From contig NZ_CP093337.1 in NCBI RefSeq assembly GCF_022637395.1, forward strand, positions 2,588,001 through 2,652,000: DNA of 64,000 nucleotides, in the 5' to 3' direction. Made by a program: the position numbers and the translations under genes. The notes beneath the pieces were generated by a model. That model was not told the DNA's origin, ran no database searches, and was given only the letters and a program-made list of their open reading frames with translations. The stretch is from Shinella sp. H4-D48. GTDB lineage: Bacteria > Pseudomonadota > Alphaproteobacteria > Rhizobiales > Rhizobiaceae. Below are positions 19,009-28,731 of this stretch, piece by piece (the stretch's first letter is position 1; the number at the start of each line of letters is the position of its first letter).

Positions 19009-19476
19009 ATGAGGCAGGCTGGAGTGAAAGACATAACAAAAACGCGACCGTACACAAAGCGATACTGGGTGCGTGGCCTTGGGGTTCTTGCCGTCATGAT
19101 GTCCGGCACTGTCCTTTCCGGCTGCATGAGCGGTCTCGACCTGTTTTCCGACAGCAAGGTCGACACGTCGCTGCGCACCAGCACCGTATCCAACGGCAAC
19201 ACGGAACGTCTGACCGACGAAATCACCGTGCGCAATGCCGTGTCTTCCGCAGACCTCGCCCGCACCGGCGGGAACGCCATCCCGTGGGCCAATTCCGCCT
19301 CCGGCAGCGCTGGCGTCATCAGTTCCATCGCCGAGAATCAGGACCGGGCCGGCCGCACCTGCCGGGATTTCGTGACCACGAAACATTCCTACCAGGGCAT
19401 CGCCAACTTCTCCGGCCGCACCTGCATGAGCAATTCCGGCGAATGGATGCTCCTGGCCTTCGACCGCCAGGGATAA
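19009..19476 (+). CDS. RT0821/Lpp0805-type surface lipoprotein
   Basis: A 155-residue protein with a basic N-terminus, a hydrophobic stretch and a lipobox (LSGC, Cys near residue 38), so an envelope lipoprotein. The C-terminal part (RAGRTCRDFVTTKHSY..., GRTCMSNSGEWML) matches the surface-antigen domain of the RT0821/Lpp0805 family. No ribosome binding site precedes ATG 19009; GTG at 19024 or 19069 would also leave a complete lipoprotein signal and would give the promoter more room next to pdxH. The function is unknown. Confidence 0.8.
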   Translation: MRQAGVKDITKTRPYTKRYWVRGLGVLAVMMSGTVLSGCMSGLDLFSDSKVDTSLRTSTVSNGNTERLTDEITVRNAVSSADLARTGGNAIPWANSASGSAGVISSIAENQDRAGRTCRDFVTTKHSYQGIANFSGRTCMSNSGEWMLLAFDRQG

Positions 19477-19558
19477 CACTTTCTAAACCCTGATCCGTAA
19501 GAGCCGATTAGGACGTTCGCCGCTACCATGGCCGCCACAACGGAAACGGGTATGAGTT

Positions 19559-20602
19559 ATGCGTGATCCCTATTCGGTCCTCGGCGTGAAACGAAGCGCC
19601 GGGCAAGAGGAAATCAAGGCGGCCTGGCGTTCGCTGGCGAAAGCCGTGCATCCCGACCAGAATCACGACGATCCGCTCGCAACCGTGCGCTTCACCGAGG
19701 CCGGCCGCGCCTATGACCTGTTGCGCGATCCCGACAAGCGCAGCCGCTACGACCGCCAGCAGCGCGAGGCGGAAATGCGCCGCATGGAGCAGATGCGCCG
19801 CCAGCAGGCGGAGCGCAAGGCACGCAGCGAGCCACCGCGCGCCGGCAACGAGGACGCGGAGGACATGATCGCCCGCATCTTCGGCGTCGATTCGCGAAAC
19901 GCACAGGCCGATGCCGGCGCACAGCCGCGTCCGCAACCTCAACAGCAGCAGGCCCAGCCGAATGCCGCGCCGGCGCAGGACGCCCGCAAGGCCGCCGACG
20001 AGACCGACGAGGCCGCCGCCACACAAGTCGCAGCCCCGGGTGCGACCCTCATCTCCGCAATTCTTCGCCGCATCCGCGGCAGCCGCGCCAAGATGGAAAA
20101 GGCGCCCGATCTCGTCACGGATGTCAGCGTCTCCGTCGAGGACATCCTGAACAAGGTGCGCCCTACCATCGAAACGCCGGAAGGACAGACGATCCGCATC
20201 CCCATCGGCGCCGGCACGACGGATGGCCAGGTGATCCGCCTCAAGGAGGCCGGCTACCGCATGGAAGGCCTGCGCCGCGGCGATGTCGTCGCTACCGTTC
20301 GCATCACGCCGGGCCGCTTCCGTGTCGACGGCTTCGACCTTAAGATCGACCTGCCCATCACGATCGAGAATGCCGTCCTTGGCTGCGAAACGACCATCGA
20401 GGGACCGCTTGGCCCCCTTCCCGTGACGGTGCCGGAATGGTCCGGCTCGGACCAGGCCATCCGCATTCCCGGCGAAGGCCTGATCATGGAAAACGGCGAA
20501 CGCGGCGATCTCATTGCCGAAATCCGCCTTCTTCTCTGGGACAAACCGGATGCGAGGATGGTCGACCTGATGCGCTCTCAGCGCGAAGGTCTCTATCTTT
20601 AG
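19559..20602 (+). CDS. DnaJ-like co-chaperone (CbpA type)
   Basis: A 347-residue protein with an N-terminal J domain (DPYSVLGVKRSAGQEEIKAA, with the HPD motif in AVHPDQN near residue 33). A charged and then Gln/Pro/Ala-rich linker (about residues 65-165) follows, then two DnaJ C-terminal beta domains (DILNKVRPTIETPEG..., GFDLKIDLPITIENAVLG). There is no Cys-rich zinc domain, which makes it CbpA-like rather than DnaJ. It would stimulate DnaK ATPase. It lies upstream of fabI on the same strand, a frequent rhizobial arrangement. Confidence 0.9.
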   Translation: MRDPYSVLGVKRSAGQEEIKAAWRSLAKAVHPDQNHDDPLATVRFTEAGRAYDLLRDPDKRSRYDRQQREAEMRRMEQMRRQQAERKARSEPPRAGNEDAEDMIARIFGVDSRNAQADAGAQPRPQPQQQQAQPNAAPAQDARKAADETDEAAATQVAAPGATLISAILRRIRGSRAKMEKAPDLVTDVSVSVEDILNKVRPTIETPEGQTIRIPIGAGTTDGQVIRLKEAGYRMEGLRRGDVVATVRITPGRFRVDGFDLKIDLPITIENAVLGCETTIEGPLGPLPVTVPEWSGSDQAIRIPGEGLIMENGERGDLIAEIRLLLWDKPDARMVDLMRSQREGLYL

Positions 20603-20735
20603 AACGGTTTGTGACGCCGGGGTGAAACATGCACCCATTGTTACGAATGCTAACAGTTCCTGAACCCGTGCGCGCTTGAACCGCATTGCCGCCTATGCCA
20701 TAGGCAGTCTCGACTTTAGTTTCAGGGGGCATTCC

Positions 20736-21554
20736 ATGGTTCAGGCATCTGGTCTGATGAAGGGCAAGCGCGGCGTCATTATGGGCGTTGCCAACAACCG
20801 TTCCATCGCCTGGGGCATCGCCAAGGCCATCCACGCACAGGGCGGCGAGATCGCCTTCACCTATCAGGGCGATGCGCTCAAGAAGCGCGTCGAACCGCTG
20901 GCCGCCGAAATCGGCGCCGTTCTGGCCGGTGACTGCGACGTGTCCGACGAAGCATCCATCGATGCGGTCTTCGCCAATGTCGAGAAGATGTGGGGCAAGA
21001 TCGACTTCCTCGTGCACGCCATCGGCTTTTCCGACAAGGACGAGCTGACCGGCCGTTACGTCGATACGACGCCGGGCAACTTCGCCAAGACCATGCAGAT
21101 CTCGGTCTACTCCTTCACCTCGGTCGCCCGACGTGCGGAAAAGCTGATGACCGATGGCGGCTCGATGCTGACGCTGACCTATTACGGCGCCGAGAAGGTC
21201 ATGCCGAACTACAATGTGATGGGTGTCGCCAAGGCTGCACTGGAAGCCAGCGTGAAGTATCTGGCGGTCGATCTCGGCCCGCAGAACATCCGCGTCAACG
21301 CCATCTCGGCCGGCCCGATCAAGACGCTCGCGGCATCGGGCATCGGCGACTTCCGCTATATTCTGAAGTGGAACGAGTACAACGCGCCGCTGCGCCGTAC
21401 CGTCACCATCGAGGAAGTAGGCGATGTCGGCCTCTACCTGCTGTCGGACCTGTCGCGCTCGGTCACCGGCGAGACGCATCATGCCGACAGCGGCTATCAT
21501 GTCATCGGCATGAAGGCCGTGGACGCGCCCGACATTTCCGTCGTCAAGGACTGA
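20736..21554 (+). CDS. fabI: Enoyl-[acyl-carrier-protein] reductase (NADH) FabI
   Basis: A 272-residue short-chain dehydrogenase that carries out the last reduction of fatty-acid elongation. Motifs: nucleotide binding GVANNRSIAWGIA, the catalytic Tyr and Lys in YYGAEKVMPNYNVMGVAKAAL, and ISAGPIKTLAASGI. The start MVQASGLMKGKRG at 20736 has CAGGGGG upstream; an in-frame ATG at 20676 lies further up without family similarity. It is followed 15 bases later by a histidine phosphatase gene. Confidence 0.96.
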   Translation: MVQASGLMKGKRGVIMGVANNRSIAWGIAKAIHAQGGEIAFTYQGDALKKRVEPLAAEIGAVLAGDCDVSDEASIDAVFANVEKMWGKIDFLVHAIGFSDKDELTGRYVDTTPGNFAKTMQISVYSFTSVARRAEKLMTDGGSMLTLTYYGAEKVMPNYNVMGVAKAALEASVKYLAVDLGPQNIRVNAISAGPIKTLAASGIGDFRYILKWNEYNAPLRRTVTIEEVGDVGLYLLSDLSRSVTGETHHADSGYHVIGMKAVDAPDISVVKD

Positions 21555-21569
21555 CGCAGGGTTTTCAGC

Positions 21570-22151
21570 TTGCTCATTTACATGATCCGACACGGCCAGA
21601 CCGCGTGGAACGCAGAGGGCAGGCTGCAAGGCCAGAAGGACATCCCGCTCAACGATACCGGCCGCAAGCAGGCGGCCGGAAACGGCCTCGCCCTCAAGGG
21701 CTTACTCGGCGACACCGTCTCGGATTTCGATTTCGTCGCAAGCCCGCTCGGGCGCACGCGCGAAACGATGGAAATAATGCGCGGCGCCATGGGCCTCGAT
21801 CCCCTCGCCTATCGCACCGACCCGCGCCTCGTCGAAGTGTCCTTCGGCGACTGGGAAGGCTTCACGCTTCCCGAACTTGAGAAAAGCACGCCGGAGCGTG
21901 TCGAGGAGCGCGCCCGTGCAAAGTGGAACTTCATTCCGCCCGGCGAAACCGCCGAGAGCTACGAGATTCTCTGCTGGCGCATCGGCTCATGGCTCGCCGA
22001 CGTGACGAAGCCCACGGTCTGCGTCAGCCATGGCGGCGTTTTCCGCGCGGCTTTCCGGCTCAATGGCATGGATGAGGAAGAGGCGGCGAATACGCCGATC
22101 CATCAGGATCGCATCCTGCGTATCGACGCCACCGGCATGCACTGGCTGTAA
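21570..22151 (+). CDS. Histidine phosphatase family protein
   Basis: A 193-residue enzyme of the phosphoglycerate-mutase superfamily. The catalytic RHG is in YMIRHGQTAWNAEGRLQG, the second catalytic histidine in CVSHGGVFRA, and ASPLGRTRETMEI lies between. The start is the TTG at 21570; ATG at 21582 would remove only four residues but would leave the first strand short. The substrate cannot be assigned. It follows fabI by 15 bases and is convergent with the DUF1344 gene, nine bases apart. Confidence 0.88.
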   Translation: MLIYMIRHGQTAWNAEGRLQGQKDIPLNDTGRKQAAGNGLALKGLLGDTVSDFDFVASPLGRTRETMEIMRGAMGLDPLAYRTDPRLVEVSFGDWEGFTLPELEKSTPERVEERARAKWNFIPPGETAESYEILCWRIGSWLADVTKPTVCVSHGGVFRAAFRLNGMDEEEAANTPIHQDRILRIDATGMHWL

Positions 22152-22160
22152 GCCCGCGCC

Positions 22161-22421
22161 TTACTGAACGACCTCGAGGTCGTTGATGACGCGCTTGCCG
22201 TCGACTTCCGTGTAGAACACCACGACCTTCACGCCCGGCGCCAGGCCCTCGAAATTGAACTCCTCGGGCGCCTGATACTTCTTGCCGTCATCCAGCGACA
22301 GGCTGAGACTGTTCGTGTCGACACCGGTGATTGTCGCCTCGACATCAGCGCTTTCGGCAGACGCTGCAAGTGGCGAAAGGAGGGTGGCCATGGCCATGAG
22401 CGTGGCGATCATCAAACGCAT
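22161..22421 (-). CDS. DUF1344 family exported protein
   Basis: An 86-residue protein with a signal peptide (MRLMIATLMAMATLLSPLAASA) and a small beta-rich domain (VEATITGVDTNSLSLSLDDGKKY...GLAPGVKVVVFY), which is the DUF1344 pattern of rhizobia. The likely location is the periplasm. The function is not known. The frame is open up to 22628, but that part lacks coding features and would cross the divergent promoter region. The gap from 22422 to 22708 has no further gene that I can support. Confidence 0.82.
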   Translation of the reverse strand: MRLMIATLMAMATLLSPLAASAESADVEATITGVDTNSLSLSLDDGKKYQAPEEFNFEGLAPGVKVVVFYTEVDGKRVINDLEVVQ

Positions 22422-22708
22422 TCTGCGAACCCCTGGAAATGAATCAGTCTTCTTACCGGCCACGTCAGATGCTCCCCAAATATGGCGAAATTCGCCCGTT
22501 TTTTGACTGTGGGTGACATGGATGGCCGGAAAGGGAGTGCGAATCAAGGCTCCCGCCAGCGTCATCCCCGCTATTATCCTGAGTGCTAAAGGCATCCGCA
22601 GCCAGCCGGTGCTGGCGAGACCGGGCAAGCCCCGGATTTCCGGCGGCTCATAAAGGCTATCTTAAGGGAAGCCACCCTATTTTCCCTCGACAAACGAGGG
22701 CTTGCGCG

Positions 22709-25700
22709 TTGCCATCGACTGCCTCTATTCGCCACCGCATCGCATCCATCGCGGAATGGGCGCGCCCTTCGCTCGTTCCCGCGGCGATCGCTGGCTGCGT
22801 CATCCTCGCTGCGACGGTCTTCTATGAACGACAGAACGAGCAGATCTATCGCAACGACCTTCAGATGCGGGTGTCCGGCGATCTGGCGCTGACGGTTGCG
22901 CGGCTGCGCAGCGAGATGAACAGCGACGCGGCAGCCCTGCGCAGCGTCGCGAACATGATCTCCGTCACGACCGACCATGCAGCGGCGCAGTTCAACGCCA
23001 TGGCCGGCCGGCTAATGCTGCAGAACGGCCATATCCGCCGCATCGGCCTTGCGCCTGACGGCAAGGTCAGCCACGCCTTCCCGACAAGCGGCAACCAGCG
23101 CTATCTCGGCACCGATTTCAAACGCTTCCCCTCGTTTCGCCATGCGGTTCGCAGCGAGCGCGGTCTTGGCGAACCTCGCATCTTCGGCCCCGTGGAGTTT
23201 GCCAAGGGTGGCCGGGGCTTCAACCTCTTCGTACCGGTTTTCACCCAGGTTGGCGGGCGGCAGCACCTGTGGGGCTATGTCGACGGCGTGATCGACGAGC
23301 GAAAACTCCTCATCGATGCCGGTCTGATCACCGAAGGTCAGCGCGTGCGGCACGGCATCTCACAGCATGCCACGGACATGGAACTGGCGATCCGCGATAT
23401 CAGCGTGCCTGATAACATCAACGATCCGTTCTTCGGCAATGCCGAGGTTTTCGAGAGCAATCCGGTGGTGCAGGTTCTGAGCTTTCCCGGCGGCACATGG
23501 GAAGTGGGAGCGATCCCAACGCAGGGCTGGCACCATCCGCCGGAAAACCTTACGCAGATCCGCCTCACCGCTATCGCAAGCGCCCTTGTCATCATTGTAC
23601 CGATCTTCCTGACCGGCGGCCTCATCTCCGAACGCCAGCGAAACCTCGCCCGGCTCAGAGCCCGCGACCGGCAGGTGCAGACGCTGTCCCAGCGTCTCGA
23701 CATTGCCCTCGACGCGTCCAAGATCGGCATCTGGGAATACGACTTCATGAACGGCGTCCGCCAATGGGACGCCCAGATCCATCGCCTGCATGGCTTCTCC
23801 CAGACCGTGGCGCTCACGGACGATCTCTGGTACGCCGCGTTGCATCCTGACGATATTGCGCCTGCAAACGCCCAGATGGACCTGATCCGGGCAGGCGCGA
23901 ATGATTTCCGCGCGCAGTACCGCATCCGCATGCAGGACGGCTCATGGCGGCACATCCGCAGCGTCGGCTCGCGCCTCGCCGGCCCCAACGGCGGCGAAAC
24001 GCTGACCGGCATCTGCTGGGACGTCAGCGAAGATGTCCTGCTGAATGAGGCCCTGAAGACGGCAAAGGAACAGACCGAGGTGCAGAACGTCGAGCTGGCC
24101 AAGCTCACGCAACGCCTCGACCTTGCGCTCGATGCCTATCAATGCGGCCTTTGGGAAAGCGATCTCCAAGACGGACTGACGCTTTGGGACGAGCGCATGC
24201 ATCAGCTCTACGGCGTCCCGAATACCGGAGAGCGCATCCCGCACGCGGTCTGGCTGGCAGCGCTTCACCCGGACGATCGGGCAGAGGCTCTGCGCAAGGT
24301 GGCAGACAGCACGCAAAGAAATCTGCCCTACATGCGCACCGCCCGTATCCTGCTGCCCGACGGAAACATCCGCTACGTCCAGTCTGTCGGCAAGCTGCAT
24401 GTCGAGGACGGCCGGCGCAAACTGGTCGGCCTTGCCTTCGACGTGACCGAAGACGTGTACATGACCGAAAGCCTGAAGGAAGCAAAAGAGCGCTCCGAGC
24501 GGCAGAATGCCGAGCTGGAGCAGACGACGCGGCGTCTAGACCTGGCGCTCGATTCCTATCAGTGCGGCATGTGGGAGGCCGATCTGGACGGCGGACGTAC
24601 CTTCTGGGACGTGCGCATGCACCAACTCTACGGCCTCACCTTTACCGACGGCATCGTCACGCGCGAGGCATGGCTCGCCACGATCCACCAGGATGACCGC
24701 GATGCGATCGTGGAAAACGTCGACCGGTGCACGGCTCTGGAACAGCCCTATGTGCACGAGGCACGCGTGGTCTTGTCCAGCGGCGAAATCCGCCATATCC
24801 GCTCGGTCGGCAAGGTTCACCATGGGCATGGCGGCAGCCGCAAGCTGATCGGCCTCGCCTTCGATGTGACCGAGGACGTGGTGTTGCGCGATCACCTCAA
24901 GGCCGCCAAGGCCCAGGCGGACGCCAAGAACATCGAGCTCGAACAGGCGCGGGTGCGTATCGAGCACAATGCGCTGCACGATCCCCTGACCGGGCTTGGC
25001 AACCGCCGCAAGCTCGATGACGTGCTGACCGCGATCTCCAGAGACAGCGCGGCGGACGGAGCGCAGATCGCCATCCTGCATATCGATCTCGACCGCTTCA
25101 AGCAGATCAACGACACGCTCGGCCATGCCGCCGGCGACGCGCTGCTCGTACATGCCTCGCAGGTGCTGACCATATCCACGCGCGAGAGCGACCTCGTCGC
25201 GCGCATCGGCGGCGACGAATTCGTGGTGGTGGTCTCCGACACTACCGACGAGAACTATCTGAGCGGCCTTGCGCGCCGCATCATCGCCCTGATGCAGCAG
25301 CCCGTCGATTACGAAGGCCATCTCTGCCGCTTCGGCGTCAGCATCGGCATCGCCTTTGCCTCCGGGCATTCCATCGACACGGCGAAGCTGCTGGTCAACG
25401 CCGATATCGCGCTCTACCGGGCCAAGGCGCTCGGCCGCAACCGCCACGAATTCTTCACCGAGACGCTGCAGGCCGAGATCATCTCGACAAAGCGCACCGC
25501 CGACGACATTCTCGCCGGCATCGAGAACAACGAGTTCGTGCCCTATTACCAGCCGCAGATCGACGCCGGCACGCTGAAGCTTGCCGGCGCGGAGGCGCTG
25601 ATCCGCTGGAACCATCCGCGCGATGGCCTGCTGACGCCCGACCGTTTTCTCAAGATCGCCGAAGACCTCAACGTGATGGCGACGCTCGACCGGATCGTGC

Positions 25701-26260
25701 TGGAAAAGGCGCTGCTGGATTGCGCACGCTGGGCGGCCAAGGGTCTGGTCATGCCGAAGATATCGGTCAATGTTTCAGCCCGGCGCCTGCGCGACGAGAG
25801 CCTGATCGAAAGCCTCACCGGTCTGTCGATCCAACCCGGCCAGCTGTCCTTCGAACTGGTGGAATCCATTTTCCTCGACGAGAGCGACGATGTGGTTCTC
25901 TCCAACCTGGCGCGCATCAAGGCACTCGGCATCGATATCGAGATCGACGACTTCGGCACCGGGCACACCTCCATCGTGAGCCTGCTCAAGCTGAAACCCA
26001 ACCGGCTGAAGATCGACCGGCAGCTCGTGTCTCCCATCCTCAAGTCGCGAAACGAGCAGGCGCTGGTGCGATCGATCATCGAGATCGGCCGCTCGCTCGG
26101 CATCGAGATCGTCGCGGAAGGCGTGGAAACGATGCAGCATGCCGAGATGCTCAGCATGCTCGGCTGTGACCTTCTGCAAGGCTACGCCTTTGCAAAGCCG
26201 CTGTCGCGCGACGCGTTTCTCGCCTTCGGCACCGAGATGCGCTGGAAGATGGCATCGTGA
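22709..26260 (+). CDS. Membrane GGDEF-EAL protein with periplasmic CHASE-like sensor and three tandem PAS domains
   Basis: A c-di-GMP enzyme of about 1183 residues. Two membrane helices (about 21-40 and 290-308) flank a periplasmic sensor domain resembling CHASE. Three PAS units of 140, 140 and 141 residues follow (starting at 329, 469 and 609), each opening with RLD[IL]ALD and joined by similar helical linkers. The GGDEF domain has an intact RIGGDEF (834-838) with the RxxD inhibition site five residues before. The EAL domain has EALIRW (962-964), ELVES, DDFGTG and EGVET. Both cyclase and phosphodiesterase activities look possible. The start is placed at TTG 22709 (ACGAGGGC upstream); a frame-open ATG-type start at 22583 would add 42 residues of non-family sequence. 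Confidence 0.9.
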   Translation: MPSTASIRHRIASIAEWARPSLVPAAIAGCVILAATVFYERQNEQIYRNDLQMRVSGDLALTVARLRSEMNSDAAALRSVANMISVTTDHAAAQFNAMAGRLMLQNGHIRRIGLAPDGKVSHAFPTSGNQRYLGTDFKRFPSFRHAVRSERGLGEPRIFGPVEFAKGGRGFNLFVPVFTQVGGRQHLWGYVDGVIDERKLLIDAGLITEGQRVRHGISQHATDMELAIRDISVPDNINDPFFGNAEVFESNPVVQVLSFPGGTWEVGAIPTQGWHHPPENLTQIRLTAIASALVIIVPIFLTGGLISERQRNLARLRARDRQVQTLSQRLDIALDASKIGIWEYDFMNGVRQWDAQIHRLHGFSQTVALTDDLWYAALHPDDIAPANAQMDLIRAGANDFRAQYRIRMQDGSWRHIRSVGSRLAGPNGGETLTGICWDVSEDVLLNEALKTAKEQTEVQNVELAKLTQRLDLALDAYQCGLWESDLQDGLTLWDERMHQLYGVPNTGERIPHAVWLAALHPDDRAEALRKVADSTQRNLPYMRTARILLPDGNIRYVQSVGKLHVEDGRRKLVGLAFDVTEDVYMTESLKEAKERSERQNAELEQTTRRLDLALDSYQCGMWEADLDGGRTFWDVRMHQLYGLTFTDGIVTREAWLATIHQDDRDAIVENVDRCTALEQPYVHEARVVLSSGEIRHIRSVGKVHHGHGGSRKLIGLAFDVTEDVVLRDHLKAAKAQADAKNIELEQARVRIEHNALHDPLTGLGNRRKLDDVLTAISRDSAADGAQIAILHIDLDRFKQINDTLGHAAGDALLVHASQVLTISTRESDLVARIGGDEFVVVVSDTTDENYLSGLARRIIALMQQPVDYEGHLCRFGVSIGIAFASGHSIDTAKLLVNADIALYRAKALGRNRHEFFTETLQAEIISTKRTADDILAGIENNEFVPYYQPQIDAGTLKLAGAEALIRWNHPRDGLLTPDRFLKIAEDLNVMATLDRIVLEKALLDCARWAAKGLVMPKISVNVSARRLRDESLIESLTGLSIQPGQLSFELVESIFLDESDDVVLSNLARIKALGIDIEIDDFGTGHTSIVSLLKLKPNRLKIDRQLVSPILKSRNEQALVRSIIEIGRSLGIEIVAEGVETMQHAEMLSMLGCDLLQGYAFAKPLSRDAFLAFGTEMRWKMAS

Positions 26261-26284
26261 GGACGTGAAACCCTTGTCCCGGGC

Positions 26285-26310
26285 GTGCCTTTTCCACTAA
26301 GAGAAGGCAC
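26285..26310. terminator. Hairpin between the GGDEF-EAL gene and aroC
   Basis: GTGCCTTTTC and GAGAAGGCAC form a 10-bp stem with a 6-base loop, 24 bases after the preceding stop codon. No long T run follows, so it may be a weak terminator or an RNA end-protecting structure. Confidence 0.4.
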
Positions 26311-26336
26311 ACTTTCCTATCGGTCCGGTTCCGCTC

Positions 26337-27455
26337 ATGTCGCACAACACTTTCGGTCATCTCTTCCGCGTCACCACATGGGGCGAAAGCCATGGGGCAG
26401 CACTCGGCTGCGTGGTGGACGGCTGCCCTCCCGGCATCCGCTTCACGCTTGCGGAACTCCAGGCCTGGCTCGACAAGCGCAAACCCGGCCAGTCGCGTTT
26501 CGTGACGCAGCGCCGCGAAGACGACCTCGTCAAGGTTCTCTCCGGCGTGATGCTGGACGATGACGGCGAGACGATGATCACGACCGGCACGCCCGTTTCC
26601 ATGCTGATCGAGAACACCGACCAGCGCTCCAAGGATTACGGCGAGATCGCCCATCGCTACCGCCCCGGTCATGCCGACTACACCTATGACATCAAGTACG
26701 GCATCCGCGACTATCGCGGCGGCGGACGCTCCTCCGCCCGCGAGACCGCCGCGCGCGTTGCAGCCGGCGGGCTTGCCCGCAAGGTCGTGCCCGGCCTCGT
26801 CGTGCGCGCCGCGCTGGTGCAGATCGGCAAGCACAAGATCGACCGCAACAACTGGGACTGGAACGAGGTGAACAACAACCCGTTCTTCGCGCCCGATCCG
26901 GCCATCGTTCCCGTCTGGGAAGAGTATCTGGACGGCATCCGCAAGGCCGGCTCCTCCGTCGGCGCCGTCGTGGAGGTCGTGGCCGAGGGCGTGCCCGCCG
27001 GCATCGGCGCACCGATCTACGGCAAGCTCGACCAGGACATCGCCTCGCTCCTCATGTCGATCAACGCCGTGAAGGGCGTGGAGATCGGCGAAGGCTTCGC
27101 CTCTGCCGAACTGACAGGCGAGGAAAATGCCGACGAGATGCGCATGGGCAATGACGGCAACCCGATCTTCCTCTCGAACCATGCCGGCGGCATCCTCGGC
27201 GGCATCTCGACGGGCCAGCCGGTGGTGGCGCGCTTCGCGATCAAGCCGACCTCATCCATCCTCACCGAGCGCCGCTCCATAGATGCCGACGGCAACAATG
27301 TCGACGTGCGCACCAAGGGCCGGCACGATCCCTGCGTGGGCATCCGCGCCGTGCCGATCGGTGAAGCCATGGTCGCCTGCGCCATCGCCGATCACTACCT
27401 GCGCGACCGCGGCCAGACCGGACGTCTGACGTCACAGGGCGGCTCGGCAACGTAA
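26337..27455 (+). CDS. aroC: Chorismate synthase
   Basis: A 372-residue FMN-dependent enzyme that makes chorismate from EPSP, the last common step of aromatic amino acid synthesis. Family signatures are clear: [16 protein letters not shown] at the N-terminus, [13 protein letters not shown], the central [20 protein letters not shown] and the C-terminal [20 protein letters not shown]. The gene stands alone, with a rhizobial-type repeat after its stop. Confidence 0.98.
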   Translation: MSHNTFGHLFRVTTWGESHGAALGCVVDGCPPGIRFTLAELQAWLDKRKPGQSRFVTQRREDDLVKVLSGVMLDDDGETMITTGTPVSMLIENTDQRSKDYGEIAHRYRPGHADYTYDIKYGIRDYRGGGRSSARETAARVAAGGLARKVVPGLVVRAALVQIGKHKIDRNNWDWNEVNNNPFFAPDPAIVPVWEEYLDGIRKAGSSVGAVVEVVAEGVPAGIGAPIYGKLDQDIASLLMSINAVKGVEIGEGFASAELTGEENADEMRMGNDGNPIFLSNHAGGILGGISTGQPVVARFAIKPTSSILTERRSIDADGNNVDVRTKGRHDPCVGIRAVPIGEAMVACAIADHYLRDRGQTGRLTSQGGSAT

Positions 27456-27466
27456 GCGCCGCAGGC

Positions 27467-27514
27467 CCCCTCATCCGCCTGCCGGCACCTTTTCCCCGTA
27501 AGTGCGGAGAAGAG
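27467..27514. repeat. Degenerate rhizobial intergenic repeat after aroC
   Basis: The stretch opens CCCCTCATCCGCCTGCCGGC and ends in a short hairpin of the type TTCCCCG...CGGAGAA. This resembles a dispersed intergenic repeat seen in many Rhizobiaceae. Assignment is from memory of such elements and no second copy is in this window. Confidence 0.4.
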
Positions 27515-27531
27515 AGCGGCGGCGGGCGGTG

Positions 27532-28731
27532 CTACGTCTCCTCGCCCTGCCAGCCATCCAGATAGCGCACGTTCTCAACGCCCGCGAACCGGGCCACGCG
27601 TGCCAGTTCGGCTTCCAGACGCTCCAGCCGCCCGGCGGAGCCACGGACCTTCGGCTCCCACCAAATGCGCCGGACGGAGAGCACGCCCGCCTTGCGGTCG
27701 GCCTTCATGTCGATGCGGCCGACGAGGCGGTCGCCCTCGAGCAGCGGGAAGACATAGTAGCCATATTGCCGCTTCGGCTCCGGCACGAAGATTTCGATGC
27801 GGTAGAAATAGCCGAAAAGACGCTCCGTGCGATTGCGGTCCCGGATCAGCGGATCAAAGGGCGAGAGCACGCGCAGGCGCGCAGGCGGCTCGGGCACATC
27901 GCGCAGGTTGTCGGCCGAATGTGCGAAGGCAAAGGCGGCGCGGGGCTTGCCGCCATCGGCGGTCTCGATGGAGACCTGACGCAGCTCCGCCCTGTTGGCA
28001 TCGACCCAGGCCTTCGCCTCCTCCGGCGTGACCAGCGCCCAGAAGGCGGCGATTTCGCCGTGGGTGGCAAAGCCCAGCCGTTCCAGCGCGCTGCGGCAGG
28101 CCCAGTCGACGAAAACGTCATGCTTTACGGCGGGTTCGTGGTGATGCTGCGGCAGGACACGCTCGGCAAGATCATAGACCTTCTGGAAATTCTCCCGACG
28201 CGCGATGGCCAGCTTGCCGGTGTGCCAGAGATATTCGAGCGCCGTCTTGTTCGGATGCCAGTTCCACCAGCCGCCGGATTTGTGATCGTCCACCTTGAGA
28301 TCACGCGACATTACCGCCCCGCCTTCGGCGATGCGCTGGTAGGTTTCCTCGAAGGTCGCGTCGAAACCCTCCCCCTGCCATTTGCGCCAGTTTGCCAGGA
28401 TGGACGCTTCCTTGCGGCGGAAACGATGCTTCCAGTAGCGGAAGAAGGCGCTGGGGATGATGGAGGCGTCATGCGTCCAGTGCTCGAAAAGCTCGCCGTC
28501 CTTCTCCAGGAGTTCGGCGAGATGCTCGCGCCGGTACGTCTGGTTGCGCGAGAAGAGGATCTGGTGATGCGCCCGCTCGACGGTCGCGATGCTATCCACC
28601 TGCACGAAACCGATATCGTGGATGAGCTGCAGCAGCCCAGCCTTGCCAAGGGCACGGCCGGGCGGGCTGCTCAGCCCCTGCCGCGAAAGGAAGATGTGCC
28701 GGGCTTCGGCATTGGAAAGCAGAATCGTCAT
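27532..28731 (-). CDS. YcaQ-like winged-helix DNA glycosylase (interstrand crosslink repair family)
   Basis: A 399-residue protein of the HTH_42/DUF1006 family, whose E. coli member YcaQ unhooks DNA interstrand crosslinks. Recognised regions are LIHDIGFVQVDSIATVERAH with the catalytic QVD motif, HYW-like FEHWTHDASIIP, and a C-terminal LSPFDPLIRDRNRTERLFG. The start at 28731 (MTILLSNAEARHIFL) matches the family; the frame stays open to 28803 without similarity. It is divergent from the biotin transporter operon with about 100 bases between starts, where a near-match to the SOS box lies. Confidence 0.85.
   Translation of the reverse strand: MTILLSNAEARHIFLSRQGLSSPPGRALGKAGLLQLIHDIGFVQVDSIATVERAHHQILFSRNQTYRREHLAELLEKDGELFEHWTHDASIIPSAFFRYWKHRFRRKEASILANWRKWQGEGFDATFEETYQRIAEGGAVMSRDLKVDDHKSGGWWNWHPNKTALEYLWHTGKLAIARRENFQKVYDLAERVLPQHHHEPAVKHDVFVDWACRSALERLGFATHGEIAAFWALVTPEEAKAWVDANRAELRQVSIETADGGKPRAAFAFAHSADNLRDVPEPPARLRVLSPFDPLIRDRNRTERLFGYFYRIEIFVPEPKRQYGYYVFPLLEGDRLVGRIDMKADRKAGVLSVRRIWWEPKVRGSAGRLERLEAELARVARFAGVENVRYLDGWQGEET

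Noticed and set aside
27456-27531. The gap after aroC, considered as a terminator.
   Set aside because: The short hairpin has no T run and the sequence looks more like a degenerate dispersed repeat.
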